Notes: generated by a model not told the origin, from the sequence alone. 64,000 nt of DNA from an uncultured Pelagibacteraceae bacterium (GCA_902581605.1 CACHPE010000002.1:62001-126000); one strand, 5' to 3'. Counted from the stretch's first letter, positions 8,991 through 17,557 are shown. Translations and numbers: made by a program.

Positions 8991-9019
8991 TTGACTCCAG
9001 TGGACTTCGATTTTTTAAT
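8991..9019 (+). promoter_or_regulatory. sigma-70-type promoter for the alcohol dehydrogenase/ABC operon
   Basis: A -35 box TTGACT (8991-8996) and a -10 box TTTAAT (9014-9019), each 5 of 6 matches to consensus, are separated by exactly 17 bases. Transcription would begin near 9026, leaving a short leader with a purine-rich ribosome-binding site (GGGAGAAAAAG) before ATG 9053. Confidence 0.6.
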
Positions 9020-9052
9020 AGGTTTTTAAAAAAAATATAGGGAGAAAAAGAA

Positions 9053-10114
9053 ATGAAAGCACAGGTTTTGCACAAGTATGATCCAGAGATGAAAGAAAAG
9101 GTTTGGGTCACAGGTGAAGAGTTACCAAATCCAAAAATAGAGAAAGCCAGTGATGTAATAGTAAAAATTGGTGCAGCTGGGGTTTGCAGAACAGATTTAC
9201 ATATTATTGAAGGTGTGTGGAAACATATTCAAGACCCAGATGGAAAATTACTTCCTTGCGTTATGGGTCATGAAAATGCAGGCTGGATAGAAGATGTTGG
9301 AAAAGATGTAACAGAATTTAAAAAAGGGGATCCAGTAATTTTGCACCCTTTAATTTCAGGAACAGATGGAACCTGTTTAGATTGTAGAAGAGGCAATGAT
9401 ATGCATGCAGCAGCAGGTGCATTTCCGGGATTAAGTATTAAAGAAGGTGGATATTCAGAACTTTTAAAAACAAGTGTTAGAAACTTGATTAAGTTGCCAA
9501 AAGTCTTAGCTCCCAAAGACGTAGCTCCTTTTTCTGATGCAGGCTTAACAGCTTATAGAGTTGTTAAAAAAGCGACAAGACACTTGCTTCCTGGTCAAAG
9601 TTGTGTGGTGATAGGCGCTGGAGGTTTAGGTCATATCGCAATTCAATGTTTAAAAGCAATGTGTGCAGCAGATATTATTATCGTTGAAAAATCTGAAAAA
9701 GCTTTAAAACATGCTATGGAACTCGGAGGAGATCATGGAGTAATTATTGATGGAAACGAGGTTGAAAAAGTTAAGGAAATAACAAAAGGTGTTGGTGCAG
9801 AAGCAGTTATAGATTTTGTAGGAGAAAAAGGTTCAACATCAATGGGTCTAAATATGACTGCTAACGGTGGTTTCTTTTACATAGTTGGTTATGGTGAGGA
9901 AATAAAAATACTCGCTGTTGATGTAATTATATCTGAAAGAAACATAATTGGAAATTTAGTAGGAACGTGGTCTGAATTATATGAATTAATGGAGTTAGCT
10001 GACAGAGGAAAGGTTAAGTTGTCCATGCAAGAATATAAATTAGACGATGCTAACAAAGCGCTACATGATCTTAATGATGGAAAAGTCAAAGGTCGTGCAG
10101 TGTTAGTTCCATAA
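9053..10114 (+). CDS. zinc-dependent NAD(P) alcohol dehydrogenase (MDR family)
   Basis: A 353-residue medium-chain zinc alcohol dehydrogenase. The catalytic zinc ligands are the Cys in GVCRTDLH and the His in VMGHENAGWIEDVG. The Rossmann motif is VIGAGGLGHIAIQCLKAM. Only the Cys of CLDCRRGNDMH remains of the four-Cys structural zinc lobe, so the structural site looks reduced. It oxidises an alcohol or polyol, or reduces the aldehyde. The binding-protein gene of an ABC importer follows after 23 bases, so the enzyme probably acts on the imported compound. Divergent from an AcoR-like regulator, a family often linked to alcohol or diol use. Substrate unknown. Confidence 0.88.
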   Translation: MKAQVLHKYDPEMKEKVWVTGEELPNPKIEKASDVIVKIGAAGVCRTDLHIIEGVWKHIQDPDGKLLPCVMGHENAGWIEDVGKDVTEFKKGDPVILHPLISGTDGTCLDCRRGNDMHAAAGAFPGLSIKEGGYSELLKTSVRNLIKLPKVLAPKDVAPFSDAGLTAYRVVKKATRHLLPGQSCVVIGAGGLGHIAIQCLKAMCAADIIIVEKSEKALKHAMELGGDHGVIIDGNEVEKVKEITKGVGAEAVIDFVGEKGSTSMGLNMTANGGFFYIVGYGEEIKILAVDVIISERNIIGNLVGTWSELYELMELADRGKVKLSMQEYKLDDANKALHDLNDGKVKGRAVLVP

Positions 10115-10137
10115 ATAACAAAAGAGAGGAAAGAAAG

Positions 10138-11673
10138 ATGAAGACAATAAAAACTTGCGTAACTGCTCTTATATCAGCTTTGTTGGTATTTAGTCCAGTC
10201 GCGTATGCAGATAAGTGGAGCGATCAGTTTCCACATATCAAGGCTACTGGAGATATTCCAGGTGAGTGTTCTTACGAGTCTATGTCTAAGAAAAATTACA
10301 AAGGTAAGACACTTAAAATAAATACACATGCTGTTCCAGTTATGGGAGAACCAACAGCTTTACATGCTGAGCAATTTGCTAAACTTACAGGAGCAAAAGT
10401 TGATGTAACACATACACCTGCTGGTGATTTGTATGCAAAAGCTATGGTTCCATTTCAAGCAGGTCAAGCTCCATATGATATAGTTTTTGGATTTTCAAAC
10501 TTTATTAATGATTGGAAAAGATACTTAGAACCAGTTCCAAAAAAGTATGTTGAGATGAAACAAATGCAAGACGTTACTCCATCTCACATTGGTATAGCAT
10601 CTTGGGATGGTGTTATGTATCAGTTTCCAGTTGATGGTGACAGACACTATTTAAAATATAGAAAAGACGTAATTGACAATCCTAAGTATCAAAAAAAATA
10701 TAAGGCTGATACTGGTAAAGAGTTAAGAGTCCCGCAAACATGGAAAGAGTATGGAGAAATGGCAGCATACTTTAATGATTGGGACTGGGATGGTGATGGT
10801 GAGAAAGAATATGGATCTGCAGAGGTTATGAAAAAAGATGACTTGATGTATGCAGCTTTTTATTCAAGATCTGCCGCTTATTCGAAAAATCCTAGAACTC
10901 CAGGTGGTTTTTTCTTTGATTTAAAAACTATGAAACCATTAATTAACAATCCAGGTTTTGTGGAAGCTTTAACCGACTGGGTTGCAGCTACTAAATATGT
11001 TCCTCCAGGAGGAATAAACTTTGGTCTAGGTGATGAAATTGGATCATTCGGTGGAGGACAAACTTTATTTAGTTTTTCATGGGATGATGCATTTGTTGCT
11101 GCTATGCAACCTGATAGCCCAATTAACAATAAAGTTGGTGCCGCTCAATTACCAGGCGCAATGAAAGTTTGGAATAGAACAACTAACTCTTGGGATGAAG
11201 GATTTAACCAAGCTCCTTTCTTCGTGTGGGGATGGGCAGTTGGTGTTGCTAAGAAAAGTAAAGAAAAAGAAATGGCTTTTGATTACTTATGTTTCTTTGC
11301 AAACGAAGCAAATCACCAAGCCGACATAGGTATTGGTCGTTTTGGAGTTAACCCATTTAGAAATGATGACTTTAAAGCAGATGTTTGGACTCAAATTGGT
11401 TGGGATAAAGATATTGCTCAATCATATGTTGATACCTTAGCTCAAATGGAGGAAAGTAAAAATAGAGTTTTTCCTTTAAGAGTTCCAGGTACATTTGAGT
11501 TTAATGCTGCATTAGCTACAGCTGCAGCAAAAGCTTTAGCCGGACAGTTATCACCGCAAGCTGCTTTAGACGAGGCTGCTAAGCAGTGGGAAGATATACT
11601 TAATAGAGTAGGAAAAGATAATGTAAGAGCAGCTTACTCTGTTGGTGTAGCAATGGAAGATAATAAGCTTTAA
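10138..11673 (+). CDS. ABC transporter substrate-binding protein (carbohydrate/polyol, family 1)
   Basis: A 511-residue periplasmic binding protein with a Sec signal peptide (basic start MKTIKTC, hydrophobic core, cleavage after AYA near residue 24). The body resembles family 1 extracellular solute-binding proteins (PYDIVFGFSNFINDW; MAFDYLCFFANEANH), but it is longer than the usual 400-450 residues. An acidic DWDWDGDGEKEYG loop (about D214-G226) has the spacing of an EF-hand-like calcium-binding loop. It heads an operon of two permeases and two ATPases, downstream of a zinc alcohol dehydrogenase. The number and type of genes recall the rhizobial glycerol importer GlpSTPQV, but the ligand is not proven. 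Confidence 0.88.
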   Translation: MKTIKTCVTALISALLVFSPVAYADKWSDQFPHIKATGDIPGECSYESMSKKNYKGKTLKINTHAVPVMGEPTALHAEQFAKLTGAKVDVTHTPAGDLYAKAMVPFQAGQAPYDIVFGFSNFINDWKRYLEPVPKKYVEMKQMQDVTPSHIGIASWDGVMYQFPVDGDRHYLKYRKDVIDNPKYQKKYKADTGKELRVPQTWKEYGEMAAYFNDWDWDGDGEKEYGSAEVMKKDDLMYAAFYSRSAAYSKNPRTPGGFFFDLKTMKPLINNPGFVEALTDWVAATKYVPPGGINFGLGDEIGSFGGGQTLFSFSWDDAFVAAMQPDSPINNKVGAAQLPGAMKVWNRTTNSWDEGFNQAPFFVWGWAVGVAKKSKEKEMAFDYLCFFANEANHQADIGIGRFGVNPFRNDDFKADVWTQIGWDKDIAQSYVDTLAQMEESKNRVFPLRVPGTFEFNAALATAAAKALAGQLSPQAALDEAAKQWEDILNRVGKDNVRAAYSVGVAMEDNKL

Positions 11674-11682
11674 ACAAAAACT

Positions 11683-11709
11683 TTGTGGCCGTCTTAATGA
11701 CGGCCACAA
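11683..11709 (+). promoter_or_regulatory. strong intercistronic hairpin without T tract (mRNA stabiliser)
   Basis: A perfect 11-base-pair GC-rich stem (11683-11693 with 11699-11709) around the loop TTAAT lies ten bases after the binding-protein stop. No T run follows, so it is not a typical terminator. Such a hairpin can protect the upstream message from 3' exonucleases and raise binding-protein yield over the permeases. Confidence 0.75.
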
Positions 11710-11734
11710 CTAACAAAATCCAAAAATTGCAATT

Positions 11735-12601
11735 ATGAATTTTAAGCACAAGTATGTTTTTTTATTTCCTGGCTTATTTGTGCTTATAGGAATACTTATT
11801 TTTCCAATTATTTTTACTATCAGATTAAGTTTATCAGGCTGGAATAGTTATACACCTGAAATGAATTTTATAGGGATTACAAATTATATTAGACTTTTTA
11901 CTGATGACCCAAGATTTTGGGAGTCTTTTTTTAGACTCAGTTTTTTATCAGTTACTACAGTTATTCTTCAATACATTATTGGTTTTGCATTAGCACTTAT
12001 AGTGTGGAGAGAAATTAAATTTAAAAGATTCTTCAGAGTCATATTCTTGATTCCTATGATGACTACTCCTGTAATTATGACAGTAATTTGGAGAACTTTT
12101 TTTCATGAGTCTTTAGGTCCTGTAAATGATCTTTTGGGAAACTTTGGAGTAAAGCCTATTTTATGGCTCAGTGATCCAGTTATTGCTAAATTTACTGTAA
12201 TTATTGTTGAAGTATGGCAGTGGACACCATTTATGTTTTTATTGTTACTTGCAGGTTTATTATCTCTGCCAAAAGAACCTTTTTTAGCCGCTGCAATAGA
12301 TGGGGCAAGTCCTTTTAGAAAGTTTGTATATGTTACATTTCCACTTATGGCGCCAATATCAATAGGGGCAATTATTATTAGATTAATTGAGGCCTCAAAG
12401 ATAATGGATACAGTTTTTGTATTAACTTCTGGAGGACCAGGTACCGCAACAGAAACTTCAAGTTTTTATATTTATATTAAAGGCTTAAGGGAGTTTCAAA
12501 TGGGTTATGCTGCAACTCTTTCTTTTACTTATTTAGTTATAATGATCATAAGTTTAACAATCATTGCAAAGGTCTTAACAAAATTAATGATTAAAGAATA
12601 A
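11735..12601 (+). CDS. ABC transporter permease (carbohydrate type, MalF-like)
   Basis: A 288-residue inner-membrane permease with six predicted membrane segments, beginning FLFPGLFVLIGILIFPIIFT. The ATPase-contact (EAA) loop reads EPFLAAAIDGASPFRKFVYVTFPLM, shown here only by its landmarks EPFLAAAIDGAS and FVYVTFPLM. TSGGPGTATETSSFYIY is typical of sugar and polyol permeases. It pairs with the next permease, whose ATG follows or overlaps the stop codon, so the two are made together. The low hydrophilic content and lack of any N-terminal extension are ordinary for the family. Confidence 0.9.
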   Translation: MNFKHKYVFLFPGLFVLIGILIFPIIFTIRLSLSGWNSYTPEMNFIGITNYIRLFTDDPRFWESFFRLSFLSVTTVILQYIIGFALALIVWREIKFKRFFRVIFLIPMMTTPVIMTVIWRTFFHESLGPVNDLLGNFGVKPILWLSDPVIAKFTVIIVEVWQWTPFMFLLLLAGLLSLPKEPFLAAAIDGASPFRKFVYVTFPLMAPISIGAIIIRLIEASKIMDTVFVLTSGGPGTATETSSFYIYIKGLREFQMGYAATLSFTYLVIMIISLTIIAKVLTKLMIKE

Positions 12602-13449
12602 TGGAAAAACTATACAAATTTTTAAAATATACTTTTATTATTCTCTGGACTGTTTTTATTGTAGCTCCTTTTCTGTGGGCTATCTCTACTTCTTTTAAAG
12701 ATTTCCAGTCAGTAAATAGTAAGGTTACTTACATTCCCTGGTTAGATTTTGAACCAACACTTGAAGGATGGCGTGTATTAGTTAAATCACCTGCAAGAGG
12801 TGGTGTCGATATTGTTGAACCTTACTTTAATAGTCTTTTTGTAACCTGTACAGCAAGTTTAATAAGTATAGTTTTAGGAACTTTGGCAGCTTATGCTCTA
12901 TCAAGATTTACTTTTAAAGCTGGTTTTGTCAGAAATAACGATATTACTTTCTTCTTTATATCACAAAGAATAATGCCACCCATTGTTTTATCAATTCCCT
13001 TCTTTATATTTTTAAGCACAATAGGATTATTAGATAGTTTGATAGGACTAGTAGTAGTTTATATAGTTCTTTTAATGCCTATTGCAGTTTGGATTATGGT
13101 AGATTTTTTTAACAGAGTTCCAAAAGAGTTAGATGAAACTGCACTTATTGATGGATGTAATCCCTATCAAGCCTTTTATAAAGTAGTTTTACCAAACTCC
13201 ATCCCTGGATTAATTGTTGCTGGTATGTTTTGTATAATATTTGGTTGGATTGACTTCTTCTTTGCTTTTATTTTAACTTTTACTGAAGTGCAATTATTAC
13301 CAGTTAAAGTGGTAGCTTTAAATTCTTCTATTACGCCTTGGTGGAGTCTATCAGCATCTGCCTTAATATCTGTGGCTCCACTTATAATAGTCGCTTTTGT
13401 GGTTGAAAGATATTTGTCTAAAGGAAATTTATCAGGAGCCTTAAAATAA
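12601..13449 (+). CDS. ABC transporter permease (carbohydrate type, MalG-like)
   Basis: A 282-residue MalG-type permease, six predicted membrane segments. The N-terminus has the WAISTSFKDFQ segment of this family, and the EAA loop contains ELDETALIDGCNPYQAF and VVLPNSIPGL. It overlaps the upstream permease stop and the downstream ATPase start by one base each, so the transporter genes are translationally coupled. It forms the second half of the membrane pore. Substrate as for the operon: a sugar or polyol is likely. Confidence 0.9.
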   Translation: MEKLYKFLKYTFIILWTVFIVAPFLWAISTSFKDFQSVNSKVTYIPWLDFEPTLEGWRVLVKSPARGGVDIVEPYFNSLFVTCTASLISIVLGTLAAYALSRFTFKAGFVRNNDITFFFISQRIMPPIVLSIPFFIFLSTIGLLDSLIGLVVVYIVLLMPIAVWIMVDFFNRVPKELDETALIDGCNPYQAFYKVVLPNSIPGLIVAGMFCIIFGWIDFFFAFILTFTEVQLLPVKVVALNSSITPWWSLSASALISVAPLIIVAFVVERYLSKGNLSGALK

Positions 13450-14528
13450 TGAACCTGATTGCAAAACATTTAACTTACAAACCTGATGATCAGTATCATC
13501 TTAATGATGTTTCTTTTAATTTTGAAAAAGGAAGACTTTATACTATTCTTGGACGTACATTGTCTGGCAAAACAACACTATTAAAGACAATAGCTGGTTT
13601 ATTAAATCCAGATAGTGGAAATATAAATTTTGAAGATAAAAATTTTAGCAAAGTGCCAGTATGGGAAAGAAATGTTGCTATGGTTTATCAGCAATTTATC
13701 AATTACCCCCATTTGAGTGTTTATGAAAATATTTCATTTCCACTAAAACAGAGAAAATTAAATGAGGAAAATATAAAAAAGAACGTTGACGATGCCTTAA
13801 AAACGGTTGGTTTAGTAGGTTTTGAAAATAGAAAAATCCAAGAATTATCTGGAGGACAGCAACAAAGGGTAGCATTAGCAAGATCATTAGCGAAAAAAGC
13901 AAAAATCTTATTATTAGATGAACCTCTTGTTAACCTTGATTATAAACTTCGTGAACAACTTAGAGAGGAATTTAAAACCATATTTAATGAGGGATTGGCT
14001 AATGAGACTATTTTAATTTATTCAACCACTGACCCACAAGAAGTTATGGAATTAAATGGAGAGGTAATTGTACTTGATGAGGGTAAAGTTTTACAAACAG
14101 GTCCAGCTAAAGATATTTTTGAAAATCCAATTAACCTCAAAGTTGCTGAAATTTCAAATGACCCTCCGATGAATATTATAAATGGCTTAAAAATTGATGG
14201 TAAAATTACTTTCGAAAATATCAACATCAAACTACCAAAACATTTATCTCAATTAGATAATAAAAATTATAATTTTGGAATTAGATCTTCAGAAATTAAG
14301 CTTAGTGATAGCGGTGAGGAATTTGAAATAGAGTTAGCAGAAATTAGTGGGTCAGAAACACTATTACATTTAAAAAGAGGAAGTATAAAAGTTATTGCAT
14401 TGATTGAAGAAGTTATGAATTTTAAAATTCACGAAAAAGTAAAAGTTGTGTTCAATGTTGATAAATTTTATGTTTTTGCAGAGGATGGAAAATTAATCTC
14501 ATCACCATATAGGATTAATAATGGCTAA
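13449..14528 (+). CDS. ABC transporter ATP-binding protein A, H-loop His replaced
   Basis: A 359-residue MalK-like ATPase with a C-terminal TOBE/OB region. Walker A (GRTLSGKTT), Q-loop (VYQQF), signature LSGGQ at residues 133-137 and Walker B (ILLLDEP) are intact. The switch His, expected in a THD motif, is Thr (STTDPQEV; T194). This protein's own ATP site is therefore probably impaired, while its signature can still serve the partner. It shares eight bases with the next ATPase gene. Two different ATPase genes in one importer operon indicate a heterodimer, as known for the rhizobial glycerol transporter. Confidence 0.9.
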   Translation: MNLIAKHLTYKPDDQYHLNDVSFNFEKGRLYTILGRTLSGKTTLLKTIAGLLNPDSGNINFEDKNFSKVPVWERNVAMVYQQFINYPHLSVYENISFPLKQRKLNEENIKKNVDDALKTVGLVGFENRKIQELSGGQQQRVALARSLAKKAKILLLDEPLVNLDYKLREQLREEFKTIFNEGLANETILIYSTTDPQEVMELNGEVIVLDEGKVLQTGPAKDIFENPINLKVAEISNDPPMNIINGLKIDGKITFENINIKLPKHLSQLDNKNYNFGIRSSEIKLSDSGEEFEIELAEISGSETLLHLKRGSIKVIALIEEVMNFKIHEKVKVVFNVDKFYVFAEDGKLISSPYRINNG

Positions 14529-15594
14529 AATAGATCTATCAAATATCTCACATACTTATAACCCAAAAGATTTAGAACCTACTTATGCACTAAATCCATT
14601 TTCGATGACATGGGAAAATGGTAAACGTTACGCAATACTTGGACCATCTGGTTGTGGAAAAACAACTATGTTAAATATTGTATCAGGTTTAATAAAGCCT
14701 ACTCAAGGTAGGATACTGTTTGATAATGAAGATGTAACTGGCCAAAAAACTGAAACCAGAAATATTTCGCAGGTATTTCAGTTTCCGGTAATTTACAACA
14801 CAATGTCAGTATATGATAATTTAGCGTTTCCGTTAAAGTGTCGAGATTTTGAAAAGAATAAAATTGAGGAGAGAGTTCAATCTGTATCTGAAACATTAAA
14901 TCTTTCTTCATTTCTTAACATGCCCGCAAGGAAACTTACGGCAGATCAAAAACAACTCATTTCATTAGGAAGAGGATTAGTAAGGGAAGATGTAGCTGCT
15001 GTATTAATGGATGAACCATTAACGGTTATTGATCCAGACTTAAAATTTAGATTGAGAAGAAATTTAAAAGAAATTAATGAAGAATATAAAACAACATTAG
15101 TATATGTTACTCATGATCAAAATGAAGCGATGACATTTGCTGACAATATTATTGTAATGGACCAAGGTGAAATAGTTCAGGTTGGGCTTCCCAAAGATTT
15201 ATTTGAAAGACCTAAAACTACTTTTGTTGGTTATTTTATTGGTTCTCCTGCAATGAATTTATTTGAAACCCAATTACACACAGACAATAGTGTAAAAATT
15301 AACGACACAATAATAAAAACAAATACAAATTTATCAAAATTGAAAAATAATAATATAAAACTAGGAATTAGATCAGAATTTGTAAAAGTAGCAAAAGATG
15401 AAAGCGAGAATTTGGTAGAAGTTAATATTCAAAAAATAGAAGACTTTGGAAACTTCAAACTACTAACCACAAGAATGGGTCAACTAACAATAAAGTCAAA
15501 AATCAATAGAGAAATTGAAATTACTAATGATAAGGTAAAATTACATTTTCCCCCTGAAAAATGTTGTGTATACCAAAATAACAAATTGATCTAA
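14521..15594 (+). CDS. ABC transporter ATP-binding protein B, degenerate signature motif
   Basis: A 357-residue MalK-like ATPase with intact Walker A (GPSGCGKTT), Q-loop (VFQFP), Walker B (AVLMDEP) and switch His (YVTHDQNEAM). The ABC signature is degraded: LTADQ at residues 139-143 instead of LSGGQ, and the D-loop reads TVID rather than the usual LD-containing form. The C-terminal regulatory/TOBE region is present. Its defect complements that of protein A, so the heterodimer would have one complete and one crippled ATP site. The start overlaps the upstream gene by eight bases. Confidence 0.9.
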   Translation: MAKIDLSNISHTYNPKDLEPTYALNPFSMTWENGKRYAILGPSGCGKTTMLNIVSGLIKPTQGRILFDNEDVTGQKTETRNISQVFQFPVIYNTMSVYDNLAFPLKCRDFEKNKIEERVQSVSETLNLSSFLNMPARKLTADQKQLISLGRGLVREDVAAVLMDEPLTVIDPDLKFRLRRNLKEINEEYKTTLVYVTHDQNEAMTFADNIIVMDQGEIVQVGLPKDLFERPKTTFVGYFIGSPAMNLFETQLHTDNSVKINDTIIKTNTNLSKLKNNNIKLGIRSEFVKVAKDESENLVEVNIQKIEDFGNFKLLTTRMGQLTIKSKINREIEITNDKVKLHFPPEKCCVYQNNKLI

Positions 15595-15695
15595 GTAAAT
15601 TTCTACTGAGGATTGTAAAAAATTTAATTTGCCTTAAATAGTGACAATCTGTGCCTCTTTTTAGAAAGACTCTAATATGAATCTATGTTTTACTT

Positions 15696-15719
15696 TCCCC
15701 TAGTTAATTAACTAGAGGA
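15696..15719 (+). promoter_or_regulatory. inverted repeat overlapping the ribosome-binding site of the first TRAP gene
   Basis: A perfect 16-base palindrome (15700-15715) with core GTTAATTAAC extends to 12-base arms with one mismatch, from 15696 to 15719. Its right arm contains the GAGGA of the ribosome-binding site. As RNA it could hide that site; as DNA it could be an operator. The same 10-base core recurs before the second TRAP binding-protein gene. Confidence 0.55.
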
Positions 15720-15725
15720 GAAGAA

Positions 15726-16883
15726 ATGATTAAAAATAAAAAATCGTTGAAGGGTTCTAAAACTCCTTCAAGAAGAAAGTTCTTCAAAGCCGCAGCAGCA
15801 ACTGGTGCAGCCGCAGCAACAGCTGTAGCAATGCCAAATGTTGCTTTTGGTGCTCCGCAAACATTAAAGATGCAAGCAGCATGGCCATCAGGTGCTAACA
15901 TCTTTTTTGAAATGGCTGGAGACTATGCCAAAATGGTTGGAGACATGTCAGGTGGAAGTTTAAAAATTGATCTTCAGCCTGTTGGAGCGGTTGTAAAAAC
16001 TGGAGAAATTGGACAAGCTGTAAGTGATGGTGTTCTTGATATGGGACACTGGGTTACTGCTTATTGGTATGGAAAAAATCCTGCCGCGTCTCTTTTCGGA
16101 ACTGGTCCATCATACGGTCTATCATCTCAAGAAGTAATGGCTTGGATGGAAGAAGGTGGTGGAAGAGCATTGTATGAAGAAACATTAGCAAAAGTTGGAT
16201 ATGACTATGTTGGTGTTTTTGCTATGCCTATGCCAGCTCAACCATTTGGTTGGTTCAAAAAAAACGTAACTAAAGTAAGTGACGTTAAAGGTATGAAGTA
16301 TAGAACAGTTGGTCTTGCAACTAACGTTCTTACTGCAATGGGTATGGTAGTTAGACAATTACCAGGTGGTGAAATTCAGCCAGCTATGAAAACTGGTTTG
16401 ATTGAAGCTGCAGAGTTTAATAACCCAACTTCAGACTCTCAATTTGGTATGCAAGATGTTTCTAAGCATTATCACTTAGGATCTTTCCACCAATCTCAGG
16501 AGATGTTTGAAATACCTATTAACAAAAAAACATTTAATAGCTTATCTCCTGCAAACCAAGCAATATTAAAAAATGCTTCGTATGCAGCAAATACCGCTAA
16601 CTACTTTAAAGCTTTGGTAAGATACTCAGCTGATTTATCTAAATTGATGAATGAGCATAAAGTAAACGTTTACCAAACTTCAGATGCAATTTTAGCAGAG
16701 CAGTTAAAAGGTTGGGATAAAGTTGTAGGTGATTTCTCTTCTAAAGATCCATTCTTTAAGAAGATTGTTGATTCTCAAAAAGCTTACGCGAAAAGAGTAA
16801 TGAAATACTTACTAATGAATCAACCTAACTACAGACTTGCTTACGAAAACGAGTTTGGTCCGTTAGCGAAAGTTAAAATCTAA
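15726..16883 (+). CDS. dctP: TRAP transporter substrate-binding protein DctP (first cluster)
   Basis: A 385-residue periplasmic binding protein of the DctP family. The N-terminus carries a Tat-type signal: twin-arginine motif SRRKFFK near residue 18, an Ala-rich hydrophobic core and cleavage after AFGA near residue 43. In the mature part, GMKYRTVG holds the conserved carboxylate-binding Arg, and LPGGEIQPAMKTGLIEAAEF matches the helix found in TakP-like proteins for 2-oxoacids. A strong ribosome-binding site (GAGGAG) lies within an inverted repeat. A terminator separates it from its membrane partners. A carboxylate ligand is likely; the identity is unknown. Confidence 0.9.
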   Translation: MIKNKKSLKGSKTPSRRKFFKAAAATGAAAATAVAMPNVAFGAPQTLKMQAAWPSGANIFFEMAGDYAKMVGDMSGGSLKIDLQPVGAVVKTGEIGQAVSDGVLDMGHWVTAYWYGKNPAASLFGTGPSYGLSSQEVMAWMEEGGGRALYEETLAKVGYDYVGVFAMPMPAQPFGWFKKNVTKVSDVKGMKYRTVGLATNVLTAMGMVVRQLPGGEIQPAMKTGLIEAAEFNNPTSDSQFGMQDVSKHYHLGSFHQSQEMFEIPINKKTFNSLSPANQAILKNASYAANTANYFKALVRYSADLSKLMNEHKVNVYQTSDAILAEQLKGWDKVVGDFSSKDPFFKKIVDSQKAYAKRVMKYLLMNQPNYRLAYENEFGPLAKVKI

Positions 16884-16904
16884 GGTTTAAATATATAAAA
16901 AATT

Positions 16905-16932
16905 AAGGGGGCTTTTTAGCCCCCTTTTTTTT
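16905..16932 (+). terminator. rho-independent terminator/attenuator between TRAP binding protein and permeases
   Basis: A nine-base-pair stem with five G-C pairs in a row (16905-16913 with 16918-16926), a TTTT loop and an eight-T tail. It lies 21 bases after the dctP stop and 40 bases before dctQ. It probably ends most transcripts after dctP, so that the binding protein is made in excess. Confidence 0.9.
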
Positions 16933-16972
16933 AATTGAATTTATTAAGAAAATTAAGATAAGCTAGTTAAAT

Positions 16973-17557
16973 ATGTACTCTTATATAAAATTTGCAGACA
17001 CTCTTAGCTCATCAATGGGTAAAGCCTTTTCATGGTGCATAGTAATTTTAATGGGTGGAACATGCTATGAGGTCGTCATGGCTTACGCATTTAATGCTCC
17101 AACTTTATGGAATTTTGATTTTAGTTTACAAATGTACGGAGCGATATTTATGATGGCTGGAGCTTACACTTTAGCAACAGAGGCTCACGTTAGAGGGGAT
17201 GTTATTTACAGGTTGTTCCCAACTAAAGCTCAAGGATGGATTGATTTAATATTATATTTCATCTTCTTTTTTCCAGGGGTGATTGCACTTGCATTTTATG
17301 GATATGAATATGCAGCTAAGGCATGGATGGTGAAAGAAACAAGTTGGAATAGTCCAGCACAAATTCAAATTTATATGGCAAAATCATTAATACCTTTATC
17401 AGGGATACTTCTTACTCTCCAAGGAATTAGTGAAGTTTTTAGAGCAATTATTTGCATTAGAACAGGACATTGGCCAGAGAGAGATGCTGGTGCAGAAGAA
17501 ACAGAGAAAATTTTAATGAGAAAATCTAAAGAGGAAGAAAAAATAGATGTTGTTTAG
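16973..17557 (+). CDS. dctQ: TRAP transporter small permease DctQ (first cluster)
   Basis: A 194-residue small TRAP permease with four predicted membrane segments. The family landmark EAHVRGDVIYRLF is present near residue 73, and the charged C-terminus (KSKEEEKIDVV) would be cytoplasmic. Length is usual for DctQ. It overlaps dctM by 11 bases. It stabilises the large permease and helps dock the binding protein. Expression probably depends on read-through of the terminator upstream, since no better promoter is evident in the 89-base gap. Confidence 0.9.
   Translation: MYSYIKFADTLSSSMGKAFSWCIVILMGGTCYEVVMAYAFNAPTLWNFDFSLQMYGAIFMMAGAYTLATEAHVRGDVIYRLFPTKAQGWIDLILYFIFFFPGVIALAFYGYEYAAKAWMVKETSWNSPAQIQIYMAKSLIPLSGILLTLQGISEVFRAIICIRTGHWPERDAGAEETEKILMRKSKEEEKIDVV

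Noticed and set aside
10138-15594. Firm naming of the ABC importer as glycerol transporter GlpSTPQV
   Set aside because: The gene count and two unequal ATPases agree, but the binding protein does not clearly match GlpV and the ligand cannot be read from sequence.
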